A stretch of 35,609 bases of DNA from Lachnospiraceae bacterium (GCA_024692955.1 JAILLW010000042.1:1-35609), one strand, 5' to 3'; positions 8,821 to 17,260 are shown, counted from the first letter of the stretch. Program-made: numbers and translations. Notes: generated by a model not told the origin, from the sequence alone.

Positions 8821-9897
8821 TTATACCGTGATCTCTTTATGTCCTGCCGCCTTTAAAAGGCGGTTCATAACCGCTTCCTTAAGTCCCGGACCCGCGAAGC
8901 TCTCGGCGAAGATCCTCCCGGCCCCCTCATCGTCACATTCCCTGAGGATCCGGAACAGATTCCTGGCGATGGCATTCTCATCCTCTCTGGCCCCGATATT
9001 TTTAATGATATCGGCCCGGTAGGAAGAGGCGGTTTCCGTTGATGCGATAACAGCTGTTATTATATGATGCCCCGGGGTATTTCGCGCTTTTTCGATCTCC
9101 CCGTTGATATACCTTTCCACCGCAGCCTTCTCTCCCCGTACCACTGTCAGGTCCCCTTTCGGCGCATAATGACGGTACTTCATTCCGGGGGCTTTCGGGG
9201 CGATCCCGCTGTCGTCCTTGATGAGCGCGCGGTCGATCTCCACATCGCCGAGAACTTCCCGGAGCTCTTCCAGAGTTACCCCGCCGGGCCTTAAGACCGT
9301 AGGGATCTCTGATGTCAGATCCACGATCGTCGATTCGAGGCCGATCACACAGTCTCCGCCGTCCAGGATCACGTCGACCCTTCCGGAAAGATCCTCGATC
9401 ACATATTTTGCCGAGGTCGGAGAAGGTCTTCCGGAGCGGTTCGCGCTCGGTGCCGCGATGAAGCCTCCTCCTTCCCGGATCAGGGCTTTTGCCGCCGGGT
9501 TTGAAGGAAAGCGGATCGCTACGGTGTCAAGTCCCCCCGTGGTCTCTTTCGGTACCCTGTCCTTTTTGGGAAGGATCATGGTAAGGGGCCCGGGCCAGAA
9601 ACGGTCCGACAGAAGGTAAGCCTCCTTCGGGATCCTGTCCGATAATTCCGGGAGATCCCCGATATCCGCGATATGTACGATCAGAGGATTGTCGGAAGGA
9701 CGTCCCTTGGCCTGATAGATCCTTCTTGAAGACTCCGGATTGAAAGCGTCTCCTCCGAGACCGTATACGGTTTCCGTAGGAAAAGCCACAAGTCCCCCTT
9801 CCTTAAGGATCCTTCCGGCTTCCGCTATGGCCTTTTCCGATGCCGGATCCGGCTCATTTTCCTTCGTGTAATTGATCCGTACGATCCGGGTTTCCAT
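8821..9897 (-). CDS. Threonylcarbamoyl-AMP synthase (Sua5 type)
   Basis: Makes threonylcarbamoyl-AMP from threonine, bicarbonate and ATP for the t6A modification of tRNAs reading ANN codons. The 358 residues comprise the YrdC/TsaC domain (about 25-210, with FPTETVYGLG at 39-48 and KGRPSDNPL at 64-72) and the extra C-terminal Sua5 domain (about 225-350), so it is the long Sua5 form. Its ATG overlaps the stop of the upstream GH18 gene in a TGATG arrangement, and rpiB follows closely; the three form one operon. Confidence 0.95.
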   Translation of the reverse strand: METRIVRINYTKENEPDPASEKAIAEAGRILKEGGLVAFPTETVYGLGGDAFNPESSRRIYQAKGRPSDNPLIVHIADIGDLPELSDRIPKEAYLLSDRFWPGPLTMILPKKDRVPKETTGGLDTVAIRFPSNPAAKALIREGGGFIAAPSANRSGRPSPTSAKYVIEDLSGRVDVILDGGDCVIGLESTIVDLTSEIPTVLRPGGVTLEELREVLGDVEIDRALIKDDSGIAPKAPGMKYRHYAPKGDLTVVRGEKAAVERYINGEIEKARNTPGHHIITAVIASTETASSYRADIIKNIGAREDENAIARNLFRILRECDDEGAGRIFAESFAGPGLKEAVMNRLLKAAGHKEITV

Positions 9898-11615
9898 CAG
9901 TTTCCCGCGTAGTCCTCTTCGATCACGTCCCAGATCCCGGGCTTTTCAAAACCGAGCCTCCAGCACGCGAATCCGCCGAGTTCGTATTTGTTCATGATGT
10001 TCAGCCGGACTTTCAGGGATTCCTCATCCTCCAGCCAGCATTCCACGGTCTTGTTGCCGTCTTTATAGGAAGCATAGTTCTGGCAGGTCTCCTCATCCCA
10101 TTCCGGTGTGAGCGAATGATTCGAAAGCCAGTCGGAAGCAGTCTGCATATCCACCGCCTGCGAGGTCACATCGCTTCCTTCCGTCTCCCAGATCCGGGTG
10201 TAGAACGGTACCGCGTTGATAATCTTCGCGGCAGGCACCTCATCGAGGGTCATGGTAATGCCCGTTTCCACATAGCCGATGGAGGCAACGCTTCCGGCCT
10301 CGGAGCTTCCGGCGTAATGCTCGTCATATCCCATGATTACCACATAATCCGCAGCTTCTCCCTGCGTCTTCCTGTCATAATATCCGGTTCCCCCGATGGG
10401 TACATAATTGTCCACCGAAAGAACGAGTCCGTTCCTCCTGCATTCGATGGAAATCTCCCGGATAAATTCCGAAAAATCCTTACCCGCGGAGGCGGGCAGG
10501 AGCTCAAAGTCGATGTTGATCCCGTCGATCCCGAGTTCAAGGCTCTTTTCCACCAGGGAATGCACAAGTTTCTGTCTCGTGGTCGTCGCGGACAGGATCG
10601 CGTCCATATCGATCTCCCCGGAAAACTCGATATTCTCCGCAAGGGCCCAGACTTCAAGTCCCATATCATGTGCACGGTTCACATAGTCCTGTGTTGCGTA
10701 ACTGACAAAATTGCCTTCGTTGTCATTTATCTTGAACCAGGTGGGTGAGATCACATTCATTCCCTTCACGTTTGCCGTCATTTCGGAAAGCGTACTGTTT
10801 CCGCCTTCTCCCGCGACGGCATGAAAGCCCATAATGATCTTCCGGTTTTCCGTAAGTGAAGTATATTCCGCATCATAACCCGGATATTTATCCGTCGAAG
10901 AAGGGATCGGAAGCTCCGGCATTACCCCGTCAAGGTGCCTGTTCTCCACATATCCGATGAGAGCATCCTTCGTCATCACCTTGGACCACTCATCCATCTG
11001 CTCGAGCACGATCACCTTATCGCCTTCCTTAAGATCGGTGAGGATCTCGCTTTTTACTCCGCCCCGGTGCCTTACCGCCGTGTCCTTCTTTGCGGATGCC
11101 ACGGTACGCTGGTCATAGGAGGAAGTAAGCCGGATCCGCTTCGGCTCATCATAGTATTCATACTCAAATACGGAAAAGAGAGCAGCATAATCAAGAGCGA
11201 CAAGGATCTCTCCCTTTTCCTTTAAAAACGGCGCATAATCATAGTTTTGGGCCGTATCCTCCGTCCGGTCCGTAACGGTCTTCTGTCCTTCCGATACCAC
11301 GAGCATATGCTCCGGAAGCGTATAGATCAGAAGATCCTCGACCTCGTCGTAATAGAAGCGGGAGTTCAGATAGGTGAGCACGAAATCCAGAGTCACATAG
11401 CAGGTGTCCTTCAGATAAAATGCCCTGTCCTCCATAAACTGCCCGTCCCGGATGATCGCCACATCCGTATCGGAATCATTTTCGAAATAGGTCTTCAAAT
11501 CGTAGCGCTCCTTTGAATAGGAATAACGGTCAATGATCTGTCGTCCGAAACTCAGTCCTCCGATAACGAGGATGAGCGCGATCGCGATCGCAACCGGAAT
11601 GATCTTTTTCTTCAT
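9897..11615 (-). CDS. Membrane-anchored GH18-family protein with SH3 domain
   Basis: A 572-residue protein with an uncleaved N-terminal membrane segment (about 4-22), a region around 45-165 resembling a copper-amine-oxidase N-terminal-like fold, an SH3-type domain at about 175-232, and a C-terminal GH18 domain (about 255-570). The GH18 motif reads DGINIDFE at 364-371: the general acid E371 and D369 are present, but the usual middle Asp is Asn (N367). MGYDEHYAG at 428-436 is the substrate-side motif. This resembles YaaH/YdhD-like peptidoglycan or spore glycosidases more than true chitinases. It is the first gene of the operon with the Sua5-type gene and rpiB. Confidence 0.82.
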   Translation of the reverse strand: MKKKIIPVAIAIALILVIGGLSFGRQIIDRYSYSKERYDLKTYFENDSDTDVAIIRDGQFMEDRAFYLKDTCYVTLDFVLTYLNSRFYYDEVEDLLIYTLPEHMLVVSEGQKTVTDRTEDTAQNYDYAPFLKEKGEILVALDYAALFSVFEYEYYDEPKRIRLTSSYDQRTVASAKKDTAVRHRGGVKSEILTDLKEGDKVIVLEQMDEWSKVMTKDALIGYVENRHLDGVMPELPIPSSTDKYPGYDAEYTSLTENRKIIMGFHAVAGEGGNSTLSEMTANVKGMNVISPTWFKINDNEGNFVSYATQDYVNRAHDMGLEVWALAENIEFSGEIDMDAILSATTTRQKLVHSLVEKSLELGIDGINIDFELLPASAGKDFSEFIREISIECRRNGLVLSVDNYVPIGGTGYYDRKTQGEAADYVVIMGYDEHYAGSSEAGSVASIGYVETGITMTLDEVPAAKIINAVPFYTRIWETEGSDVTSQAVDMQTASDWLSNHSLTPEWDEETCQNYASYKDGNKTVECWLEDEESLKVRLNIMNKYELGGFACWRLGFEKPGIWDVIEEDYAGN

Positions 11616-11665
11616 TAATCATGCCCCTTTACTGCGACGATACCCTTTTCACCGCCGCAAGGCTC

Positions 11666-11694
11666 ATTTTATCACACTATGACAACAGGGTCAA
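11666..11694 (-). promoter_or_regulatory. Promoter of the GH18-Sua5-rpiB operon
   Basis: Minus strand: -35 TTGACC (11689-11694), 17-base spacer, -10 TAAAAT (11666-11671). Start predicted near 11659, about 44 bases before the ATG; a weak AAAGGGG lies between. Confidence 0.7.
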
Positions 11695-11699
11695 AAATC

Positions 11700-12260
11700 A
11701 TCTTTTCCCGTTCTCATACCGGTCAGGAAGATTCCGCGATCGTTCCGCTGCGGGAATTCCCCGGTCCGGGGGGCCGGATCCGCATCCGATAAGGTAAGTC
11801 AGTAAGTTTCATAAGGAGTCATCCGAAGGATCCCGGTCCCGAACCCGAAAGACCGAAGGCCGTAGTATGAGCCCGCGCGGAACAGATCGCGAAAACACGG
11901 GGCGCTCCGTATATCTAAAAAGAGTAAAGCAATGATTCTTGTCAGTGAAAATCCGTTTTGATGTATGTTGTGATGTGATTGGAGGATTCCACGAGGATTA
12001 ACAAACAAAAAGGATGAAAATCCGTAAAGAATTCAATTGGAAGTCCGCACGCAGAACGCGTGGGAAAGTAGGTTAAAAAAGTTTGCTTTACTGCCGATCC
12101 ACGATAATCCGGATTCACCTCCCAGCCGATATATATATTGGAGGCGTCCCGCAAAAGAGATGTTAGTACATTTCCACAAGAATGTCAAGTGTATATTTCG
12201 GTTTTATTGGTAAATTTATACAAGGCAATTTCTTAAAAAAATCGAAAGAAACCTTGAAAT
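11700..12260. other. Gene-free stretch with local repeats
   Basis: No convincing coding region on either strand: the open frames at 11799-12008 and 11942-12154 (minus) have no recognisable domain and no ribosome site. Visible structure: CCCCGG-T-CCGGGG around 11760; a 10-base inverted repeat AGTAAAGCAA (11923-11932) / TTGCTTTACT (12083-12092); inside it an 11-base direct repeat TGAAAATCCGT (11946-11956 and 12015-12025); a short CACGC/GCGTG hairpin near 12050. It may be a decayed gene, a structured RNA or a small repeated element. Confidence 0.4.
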
Positions 12261-12263
12261 GCG

Positions 12264-12291
12264 TTGACGCAATCGGCATTTTTAGTATAAT
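12264..12291 (+). promoter_or_regulatory. Promoter of the mecA-pflA-DUF1858 unit
   Basis: -35 TTGACG (12264-12269), 16-base spacer, -10 TATAAT (12286-12291). Start expected near 12298; the ribosome site AAGGAGG is at 12305-12311, before the ATG at 12318. Confidence 0.8.
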
Positions 12292-12317
12292 AAAAGCACC
12301 ATAAAAGGAGGAAAGGC

Positions 12318-13127
12318 ATGCGTATTGAAAAAGTTAACGAAAATCAGATCCGCTGCACGCTGACCAAAGAAGACCTGATCAGCAGGAAACTGAAACTTTC
12401 AGAGCTTGCTTACGGTACGGACAAAGCGAAATCCCTGTTCCGCGATATGATGCAGCAGGCCTCCTTTGAGTTTGGTTTTGAAGCGGAAGATATCCCTCTT
12501 ATGATCGAGGCGATCCCCGTGAGCAGTGACTGCATCGTCCTGATCATCACAAAGGTTGAGGATCCGGACGAACTCGATACAAGGTTTTCGAAGTTTGCTC
12601 CTTCCGTACATGAAGGAAGCAATCCCCTTTCGGAACTCCTTGAATCCCTGGCGGAAGGAGCCGATGATGTGCTCGAGCTCTTCAAAAAGCTCCAGAATAC
12701 GCATCAGGCGATCCCCACGAGCGCCGCTTCCTCCCAGCCCATGTCGGAAATGTCCGATGAGGAGGCCCGGGATGCCGCCAAGTCCGCATTTAAAAAGGAT
12801 CTCCAGAAAAAGATCTCCGATGCCAGCGAATCCATGGCCCTTATCCGGATCTATTATTTCGAGACCATGACGGAGCTTATCCGGCTTTCGAAGATCGTGG
12901 ATCCTTTCTATCACGGGGTCAATTCCCTCTATAAGGACAGTGACGGAGGCTATCTCCTCGCCGTATCGAAGTCCGACCATACACCGGCCGACTACAACCG
13001 TGTGTGCAATATCCTCGCGGAGTACGGCAGATGTCTGAAATCCGTTTCCGGCTCCGAGGCCTATCTCGCGGAGCATCACGAACCGATCATTTCCGACAAT
13101 GCCATCGCCACTCTCGCCAGGCTTTGA
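12318..13127 (+). CDS. mecA: MecA-family adaptor protein for ClpC
   Basis: Adaptor that delivers substrates to the ClpCP protease. The 269 residues show the MecA layout: an N-terminal substrate-binding domain (about 1-85, starting MRIEKVNENQIRCTLT), a variable Ser/Ala/Asp-rich linker (about 130-155) and a C-terminal ClpC-binding domain (about 160-255). The closing segment EAYLAEHHEPIISDNAIATL is typical. It lies 14 bases before pflA, an association whose meaning is unclear. Identity is good at the family level; the substrates are unknown. Confidence 0.88.
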   Translation: MRIEKVNENQIRCTLTKEDLISRKLKLSELAYGTDKAKSLFRDMMQQASFEFGFEAEDIPLMIEAIPVSSDCIVLIITKVEDPDELDTRFSKFAPSVHEGSNPLSELLESLAEGADDVLELFKKLQNTHQAIPTSAASSQPMSEMSDEEARDAAKSAFKKDLQKKISDASESMALIRIYYFETMTELIRLSKIVDPFYHGVNSLYKDSDGGYLLAVSKSDHTPADYNRVCNILAEYGRCLKSVSGSEAYLAEHHEPIISDNAIATLARL

Positions 13128-13141
13128 TAAAGGAAGATCAT

Positions 13142-13915
13142 ATGACCAAAGGACGAATCCATTCATTAGAAAGTTTCGGCACAGTCGACGGACCCGGCAC
13201 AAGGTTCGTCGTCTTTGTGCAGGGGTGCCCCATGCGCTGCCTGTACTGTCACAATCCTGATACCTGGGCCATGACCGGCGGTACCGAGATGGATCCGCAG
13301 GAGATCGTGGATGAGTATCTCAGGAATGAAGCCTTTTACCGGAACGGCGGCGGTCTCACCGTGACCGGCGGCGAGCCTCTTATGCAGGTGGACTTTCTGA
13401 TCGATCTTTTTACGCTCCTTAAGGAGCACAATGTCCATACCTGCATCGACACCTCCGGGATCGCTTATAAAAAGGATAATACGGAATATATCAAAAAGCT
13501 GGACCGGCTGATGCCGCTTACGGATCTCGTAATGCTGGACATCAAGCATATCGATCCGGAGATGCACAGGAAACTGACCTCGCAGCCCAACGACGGGATC
13601 CTTGATTTCGTCAGCTACCTTGATGAGCATCATGTGGATATGTGGATCCGTCATGTGGTGGTTCCGGGCTGGACGGATGATGACAAATATCTCTACGATC
13701 TCGGATATTTCATCGGACAGTTTGATAATCTGAAAGCTCTGGATGTCCTGCCCTATCATACGATGGGCAAGCCGAAATACGAAAAGCTCGGATTTCCTTA
13801 TCCTCTCGAAGGAGTGGAGCCCATGGATAAGGACGAGGCGATCAAAAAGAAGCAGGTGATCCTCGACGGGATTCGCGACCGCCGCGGGATCCATCATCCG
13901 AAAGATTCCGAATGA
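13142..13915 (+). CDS. pflA: Pyruvate formate-lyase activating enzyme (radical SAM)
   Basis: Uses S-adenosylmethionine and a [4Fe-4S] cluster to install the glycyl radical on pyruvate formate-lyase. The 257 residues contain the radical-SAM CX3CX2C motif at C29, C33 and C36 (GCPMRCLYCHNP), the SAM-binding TGGEPLMQ and the family-specific start MTKGRIHSLESFGTVDGPGTR. The ATG at 13142 is preferred over an upstream frame start at 13004 because it gives the family's normal N-terminus and has AAAGGAAG upstream. It is 3.3 kb away from, and on the opposite strand to, the pfl operon. Because that PFL is split, this enzyme must act on a radical domain supplied as a separate polypeptide. Confidence 0.95.
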   Translation: MTKGRIHSLESFGTVDGPGTRFVVFVQGCPMRCLYCHNPDTWAMTGGTEMDPQEIVDEYLRNEAFYRNGGGLTVTGGEPLMQVDFLIDLFTLLKEHNVHTCIDTSGIAYKKDNTEYIKKLDRLMPLTDLVMLDIKHIDPEMHRKLTSQPNDGILDFVSYLDEHHVDMWIRHVVVPGWTDDDKYLYDLGYFIGQFDNLKALDVLPYHTMGKPKYEKLGFPYPLEGVEPMDKDEAIKKKQVILDGIRDRRGIHHPKDSE

Positions 13916-13920
13916 CCGTG

Positions 13921-13968
13921 ATCTTCTTTCCGTACGGGGATGCCCGGTACGACGGAATAAAGAAGGAT
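13921..13968. repeat. Imperfect stem-loop between pflA and DUF1858 gene
   Basis: Arms ATC/TTCTTT/CCGTAC and GTAC..GG/AAAGAA/GGAT pair with small bulges around a GC-rich loop. No T-run follows on the plus strand, so it is not a standard terminator. It could be an mRNA processing or stability element. Confidence 0.45.
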
Positions 13969-14020
13969 ACATTACAGAAACAGAAATCAAAGAAATAAAA
14001 GGAAAGAAAGGATAACGAAA

Positions 14021-14218
14021 ATGGCTGAGATTACGAAAGATATGACGATCAGTGAGATCCTCCGTACGGCACCGGATGTGGTACCGAAGCTTCTTGAAGC
14101 GGGAATGCACTGCATCGGCTGTCCCGCGTCCCAGGGCGAATCCCTTGAACAGGCCGCCATGGTACACGGGATCGACATCGATGATCTGATGGATGCACTG
14201 ACGGAAGGTCAGGACTGA
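14021..14218 (+). CDS. DUF1858 small protein with CxxC motif
   Basis: A 65-residue protein of the DUF1858 family (a disulphide-type domain also fused to hybrid-cluster-like proteins). It has CIGC at residues 31-34 in the signature [20 protein letters not shown] redox or metal-related role is suggested by the family only. AAGGAAAG sites lie upstream, and it sits 105 bases behind pflA, probably in the same transcript. Its last 10 bases overlap the end of the convergent xylanase gene. Confidence 0.85.
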   Translation: MAEITKDMTISEILRTAPDVVPKLLEAGMHCIGCPASQGESLEQAAMVHGIDIDDLMDALTEGQD

Positions 14219-16272
14219 CCGCCGGTTTCCTTTTTCCTTTTACGAATAAGGAACACCGCCAGGACAGCCGCTGCCGCAGCGACAATGAGGACCGGGACAA
14301 GGATTCGAAGTGCCGGTCCTTTTTTTGTCCCCGTTTCCGAAGCTGCGCCCGCGGGTTCTTCCGCTGCTTCCGCATTCTGTACAGATGTGTCATCACCGGT
14401 GATTGCCGTATCATCATTTCCGGACTCCGGCGCCGTGATCTCAGCTTCGTCGATCACTTCGATCCGAAGATCGTCAAGGAGCAGATCCGCGTTGCCGTCT
14501 GTCTCAAAATACAGAGAAACCCCTTTCCAGTCCTCGGGGATCTTATACGTCCCGGAAAGAAGGACCCAATCCTCTCCCGGATTTTCTTTTGCGATCTCTT
14601 CGGTCTCTTCTCCTTCAACACCCATCATCACCGTAGCATCCGACGTTTTCGCGTAGATTTCCGCGCGGATCGCCGATCCGGCAAAGCGTGAGATATCGAT
14701 CTTCGCGGTGGCATCCTGCTCATTGCGCACCACCTTCAGCGCGACCCCGGCCTTCGCACCTTCGGTATGATTTTCATTCATTACCATAAAGAGTTCGGAC
14801 TGGTGGCCTGTTCCCCTGCTGAAAAATCCTGCCGTTTCGGGCGTCCAGGTAACCGTCGTATCGCCCTGCTTATAGGGCTCAAAGTCAAGATTCATTTCGG
14901 TAAGAGGTCCGAGAACCTCTGCTTCGGTCATCGTGAACTCTTCTCTTTTTCCGGCAGCCACCACCGCTTCAAAGGCGGGCTTTCTCCCGAGATCTCCGTA
15001 AAAGAGAAGGGGATCCGCTCCCTTTCTCCAGGAAGCATCATCCGTAAGACCCCAGAAGGTCACGCTGTTCAGATGTACGCCGGCTTCTTTTTCCTTAACG
15101 AGGGCATCAAAGAAGTTGTAATAAAACTCCGCCTGATTGAATTCGGCATTCGCTCCCGACCCGCTCTTTCCGACATCGAGTTCCGTAATATGGACATTGC
15201 CGACCGCCTCATCATAGCGGCGAAGCGCATTGATGTAGGTGTCGATCTTCTGATTGTCATCAAGATGGCCCTGCATTCCGATCCCGTCTACGAGTCCGTC
15301 TCCGAAGATTGTTCCGTCTCCTCCCTCTTTGATCGCAAAGCTCTTCACCATGGACTGTCCCTGATTGTAGACATCCTCCGTGAGGAAGCGGATCGTGATG
15401 TCGCAGCGGCGTCCGTACCACTCATTATAGTCGTTATAGAAAAGTTCCGGAAGGATGGGCGAAAGATCTCCCTCCGGGTCCAGACCGTAGTCCGCTGCGT
15501 ATTCCTTCGCATAGGTGAGTTCCGCCTCCCTCGCGTAAAGGAAGCTGTAATAAAGAAACTCCGGACCGATGATCTTATACCAGTAACTCTGCCGGAGTCC
15601 GTCCGGCTTTCCCTCGTCCACGGCTTCGTTCACTACGTCCCAGGCGTAGACCGTGTCCGCGAATCCGTTCTGATAGATATATTCCATCGCACCGCAGATA
15701 TAAGTCTTCAGACGGTCAAGCAGTTCCTTTTTATCGACGAGACAGTCCTCATCGAGCACATCCTTTTCGCTGTGGGTGATATTTCCTCCGGAGAGGGCCT
15801 TAAAGTCTTTCGCGAAAAACCCTGGCTCAACCTGGGAATGCCAGACAAGGACGTGCCCCCGCACCGGGATTCCGTTCTCTTTCGCAAAGGTGAGCAGTTC
15901 CTCTGCCGCCGGATCCACTTTAAAGAGCGTCGGGGAAGCCGGATCGAAATTGTAGGCGGGCTTCAGTTCATTTCCGAAGGTCATACTGTTAAAGCTCTGC
16001 CTGATCAGTTCCTCTTTCGCTTCATTTCCGATCTCCGCGGTGGGATCGTTCCAGTGATCGATGGCCTGGACGGCCACGCCCAGCCGGAAGTAATCCTTAT
16101 AGATCTCCTTCAGGGAGGGATAGTCCGATGTGTCAAGATACTTGCCCTCGGCTCCCGCTACGGTTTCAAAAGCACCCGCTCCGCCGGCGAGCACTCCTGC
16201 CAGCATACTGAATATGGTAAAAAGTGCCGCGGCCGATGCCGCCATCCGTTTTCCTTTTCTTCCGGTCTTCAT
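14209..16272 (-). CDS. Membrane-anchored GH10 endo-1,4-beta-xylanase
   Basis: A 687-residue extracellular xylan-degrading enzyme. Residues 1-40 form a signal peptide. The GH10 barrel spans about 50-445: [10 protein letters not shown] at 100-109, [10 protein letters not shown] at 138-147, acid/base E216 in WDVVNEA, nucleophile E364 in ITELD, and [10 protein letters not shown] at 406-415. Residues about 450-605 look like a CBM4/9/22-type beta-sandwich (NLDFE at the start, LLLDDLRIE at the end). An Ala/Glu/Thr-rich linker then leads to a C-terminal membrane helix (about 650-672) followed by RKRKK, so the enzyme is anchored without an LPXTG motif. AGGAGG at 16285-16290 lies 12 bases before the ATG. 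Confidence 0.95.
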   Translation of the reverse strand: MKTGRKGKRMAASAAALFTIFSMLAGVLAGGAGAFETVAGAEGKYLDTSDYPSLKEIYKDYFRLGVAVQAIDHWNDPTAEIGNEAKEELIRQSFNSMTFGNELKPAYNFDPASPTLFKVDPAAEELLTFAKENGIPVRGHVLVWHSQVEPGFFAKDFKALSGGNITHSEKDVLDEDCLVDKKELLDRLKTYICGAMEYIYQNGFADTVYAWDVVNEAVDEGKPDGLRQSYWYKIIGPEFLYYSFLYAREAELTYAKEYAADYGLDPEGDLSPILPELFYNDYNEWYGRRCDITIRFLTEDVYNQGQSMVKSFAIKEGGDGTIFGDGLVDGIGMQGHLDDNQKIDTYINALRRYDEAVGNVHITELDVGKSGSGANAEFNQAEFYYNFFDALVKEKEAGVHLNSVTFWGLTDDASWRKGADPLLFYGDLGRKPAFEAVVAAGKREEFTMTEAEVLGPLTEMNLDFEPYKQGDTTVTWTPETAGFFSRGTGHQSELFMVMNENHTEGAKAGVALKVVRNEQDATAKIDISRFAGSAIRAEIYAKTSDATVMMGVEGEETEEIAKENPGEDWVLLSGTYKIPEDWKGVSLYFETDGNADLLLDDLRIEVIDEAEITAPESGNDDTAITGDDTSVQNAEAAEEPAGAASETGTKKGPALRILVPVLIVAAAAAVLAVFLIRKRKKETGGQS

Positions 16273-16327
16273 TTCTTCGGTCTTCCTCCTCGTTTGTGAT
16301 GATTTGTTTCCGACTTAATACAGATAG

Positions 16328-16357
16328 ATCATAAGTGATTTTGCGTACTTTTTCCAA
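16328..16357 (-). promoter_or_regulatory. Promoter of the xylanase gene
   Basis: Minus strand: -35 TTGGAA (16352-16357), 18-base spacer, -10 TATGAT (16328-16333). Start near 16321 gives a leader of about 49 bases. Confidence 0.6.
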
Positions 16358-16400
16358 TCCTTTCTTGTGAAGGACTTCTCGGTTTTTGCGGTGTTGGATA

Positions 16401-16652
16401 TTTTCTTCGGGGAGGCGACTGTATCCACCGCCTCATGGAAGACGGGGCTTACGGTTTCTAAGCGCAGCGGATCCCTTTGAGATCCGTACGGGTCGCGCTC
16501 ATTCGCATCCATGCTCAATGAGCGCTCGGAAGCACATCCTTGTGCTTCCGACCCTGCATGTCGTATGCTGCGCCAAGAAACCGTAATGCGCATGGCGCCG
16601 CCCCGCTTCAAATCGGCTTGCGGATACAGTCGCCTCCCCAATGTTTCGAAAA
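16401..16652. repeat. Large nested inverted repeat / candidate structured RNA or element
   Basis: This 250-base gene-free stretch folds on itself at several levels. Outer arms are an 18-base perfect inverted repeat (16409-16426 and 16622-16639; GGGGAGGCGACTGTATCC), flanked by TTTTC/GAAAA. Inside are TTACGGTTTCT/AGAAACCGTAA (16449-16459 and 16576-16586) and GCGCAGC/GCTGCGC (16462-16468 and 16567-16573). Three terminal hairpins follow: GGATC/GATCC (16469-16485), GCGCTCATT/AATGAGCGC (16495-16525) and a perfect 10-base stem CGGAAGCACA/TGTGCTTCCG (16527-16550). It lies between the pfl terminator and the xylanase promoter. It could be a non-coding RNA or a miniature inverted-repeat element; short open frames across it are artefacts of the symmetry. 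Confidence 0.8.
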
Positions 16653-16688
16653 CCCTCGGCAAAAGGCGCTCACCCCGCTCTCATACAA

Positions 16689-16716
16689 GAAGACCGCCGG
16701 CTGATGCCGGCGGCCT
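16689..16716 (-). terminator. Terminator-like hairpin after the pfl operon
   Basis: Perfect 8-base stem CCGCCGGC/GCCGGCGG (16694-16701 and 16706-16713) with a 4-base loop, 24 bases after the stop of the radical-domain gene. Followed on the minus strand by only a modest T-rich tract (TCTTCTT). Confidence 0.7.
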
Positions 16717-16739
16717 CTTCATTTCGGATTGCGCGTATC

Positions 16740-16982
16740 TCAGAACTTCTCGTGGAAAGTACGGGAGATAACGTCTGCCTGCTGTTCGGGGGTAAGCTTG
16801 ATGAAGTTTACCGCATATCCCGAAACACGGATCGTAAGCTGCGGATAGTTCTCGGGATGCTTCTGAGCATCGAGAAGAGTCTCCCTGTTCAGAACGTTTA
16901 CGTTCAGATGGAATCCGCCTTTTTCTACATATCCGTCGAGTAAGTTAACCAGGTTTTTTACTTGAGTTGATTCTGCTGCCAT
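16740..16982 (-). CDS. Stand-alone glycyl-radical domain of pyruvate formate-lyase
   Basis: An 80-residue protein equal to the C-terminal glycyl-radical domain of [22 protein letters not shown] (25-43), then the radical loop [10 protein letters not shown] with the radical glycine at G55, and the usual C-terminal helix ending RTFHEKF. In ordinary PFLs this segment is fused to the core. Here the core gene stops before it, and core plus domain (679 + 80) add up to the normal ~760 residues. It has its own ribosome site AAGGAGG. It differs from GrcA/YfiD spare-part proteins, which accompany a full-length PFL and carry a longer N-terminus. It is expected to dock on the core and be activated by PflA. 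Confidence 0.93.
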   Translation of the reverse strand: MAAESTQVKNLVNLLDGYVEKGGFHLNVNVLNRETLLDAQKHPENYPQLTIRVSGYAVNFIKLTPEQQADVISRTFHEKF

Positions 16983-17026
16983 TTTTCTGTCCTCCTTATC
17001 ATTTTTTGGTGAACTCCCCCGACGGC

Positions 17027-17230
17027 CTAGCGGAAATCGTCCAGGCCGTCATGAAGTGTCGGAACACTGCATGCCAGGGGTGTTCTCGAGCAGTCGGTGC
17101 ATCCCATGGTGTTGACCGTCATGAGTGCCTCTTCGGCAACATCATTCTCGACGTTAACATGACCGACTCCATTCATCACTCCGTTGTCCAGTAATGCTAC
17201 CAGATCGTCAATCTGCTGTTTCTCATCCAT
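17027..17230 (-). CDS. Small Cys-containing protein resembling the radical domain N-terminus
   Basis: A 67-residue protein encoded between the PFL core and its radical domain. Residues 10-27 align with residues 11-28 of the radical-domain protein (L-V-x-L-L-D...V...G..H-x-N-V; 10 of 18 identical). It then diverges, has no RVSGY loop, and ends with a Cys-containing tail (C44, C47, C54; [13 protein letters not shown]). The ATG at 17228-17230 is chosen because the 12 bases AGGAGGTGATCC (17232-17243) just upstream are fully complementary to the 16S 3' end, predicting strong translation. No named family is recognised. It may bind the PFL core at the radical-domain site, protect it, or sense redox state; this is inference. 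Confidence 0.8.
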   Translation of the reverse strand: MDEKQQIDDLVALLDNGVMNGVGHVNVENDVAEEALMTVNTMGCTDCSRTPLACSVPTLHDGLDDFR

Positions 17231-17260
17231 AGGATCACCTCCTGTCAAAACTACGTTATA

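Noticed and set aside
11799-12154. Two ~70-residue minus-strand open frames in the 11.6-12.3 kb gap
   Set aside because: No ribosome site, no known domain, and they overlap each other in different frames; kept only as part of an unexplained gap.
14767-16299. 510-residue open frame on the plus strand opposite the xylanase gene
   Set aside because: Antisense shadow; the minus-strand frame has all GH10 catalytic motifs.
16315-16771. Small open frames on both strands across the 16.4-16.65 kb inverted repeat
   Set aside because: Symmetric sequence yields open frames on both strands; no start signals or conserved content.
16740-16982. Radical-domain gene as an ordinary GrcA/YfiD spare part
   Set aside because: GrcA coexists with a full-length PFL and has a longer unrelated N-terminus; here the neighbouring PFL lacks the domain altogether.
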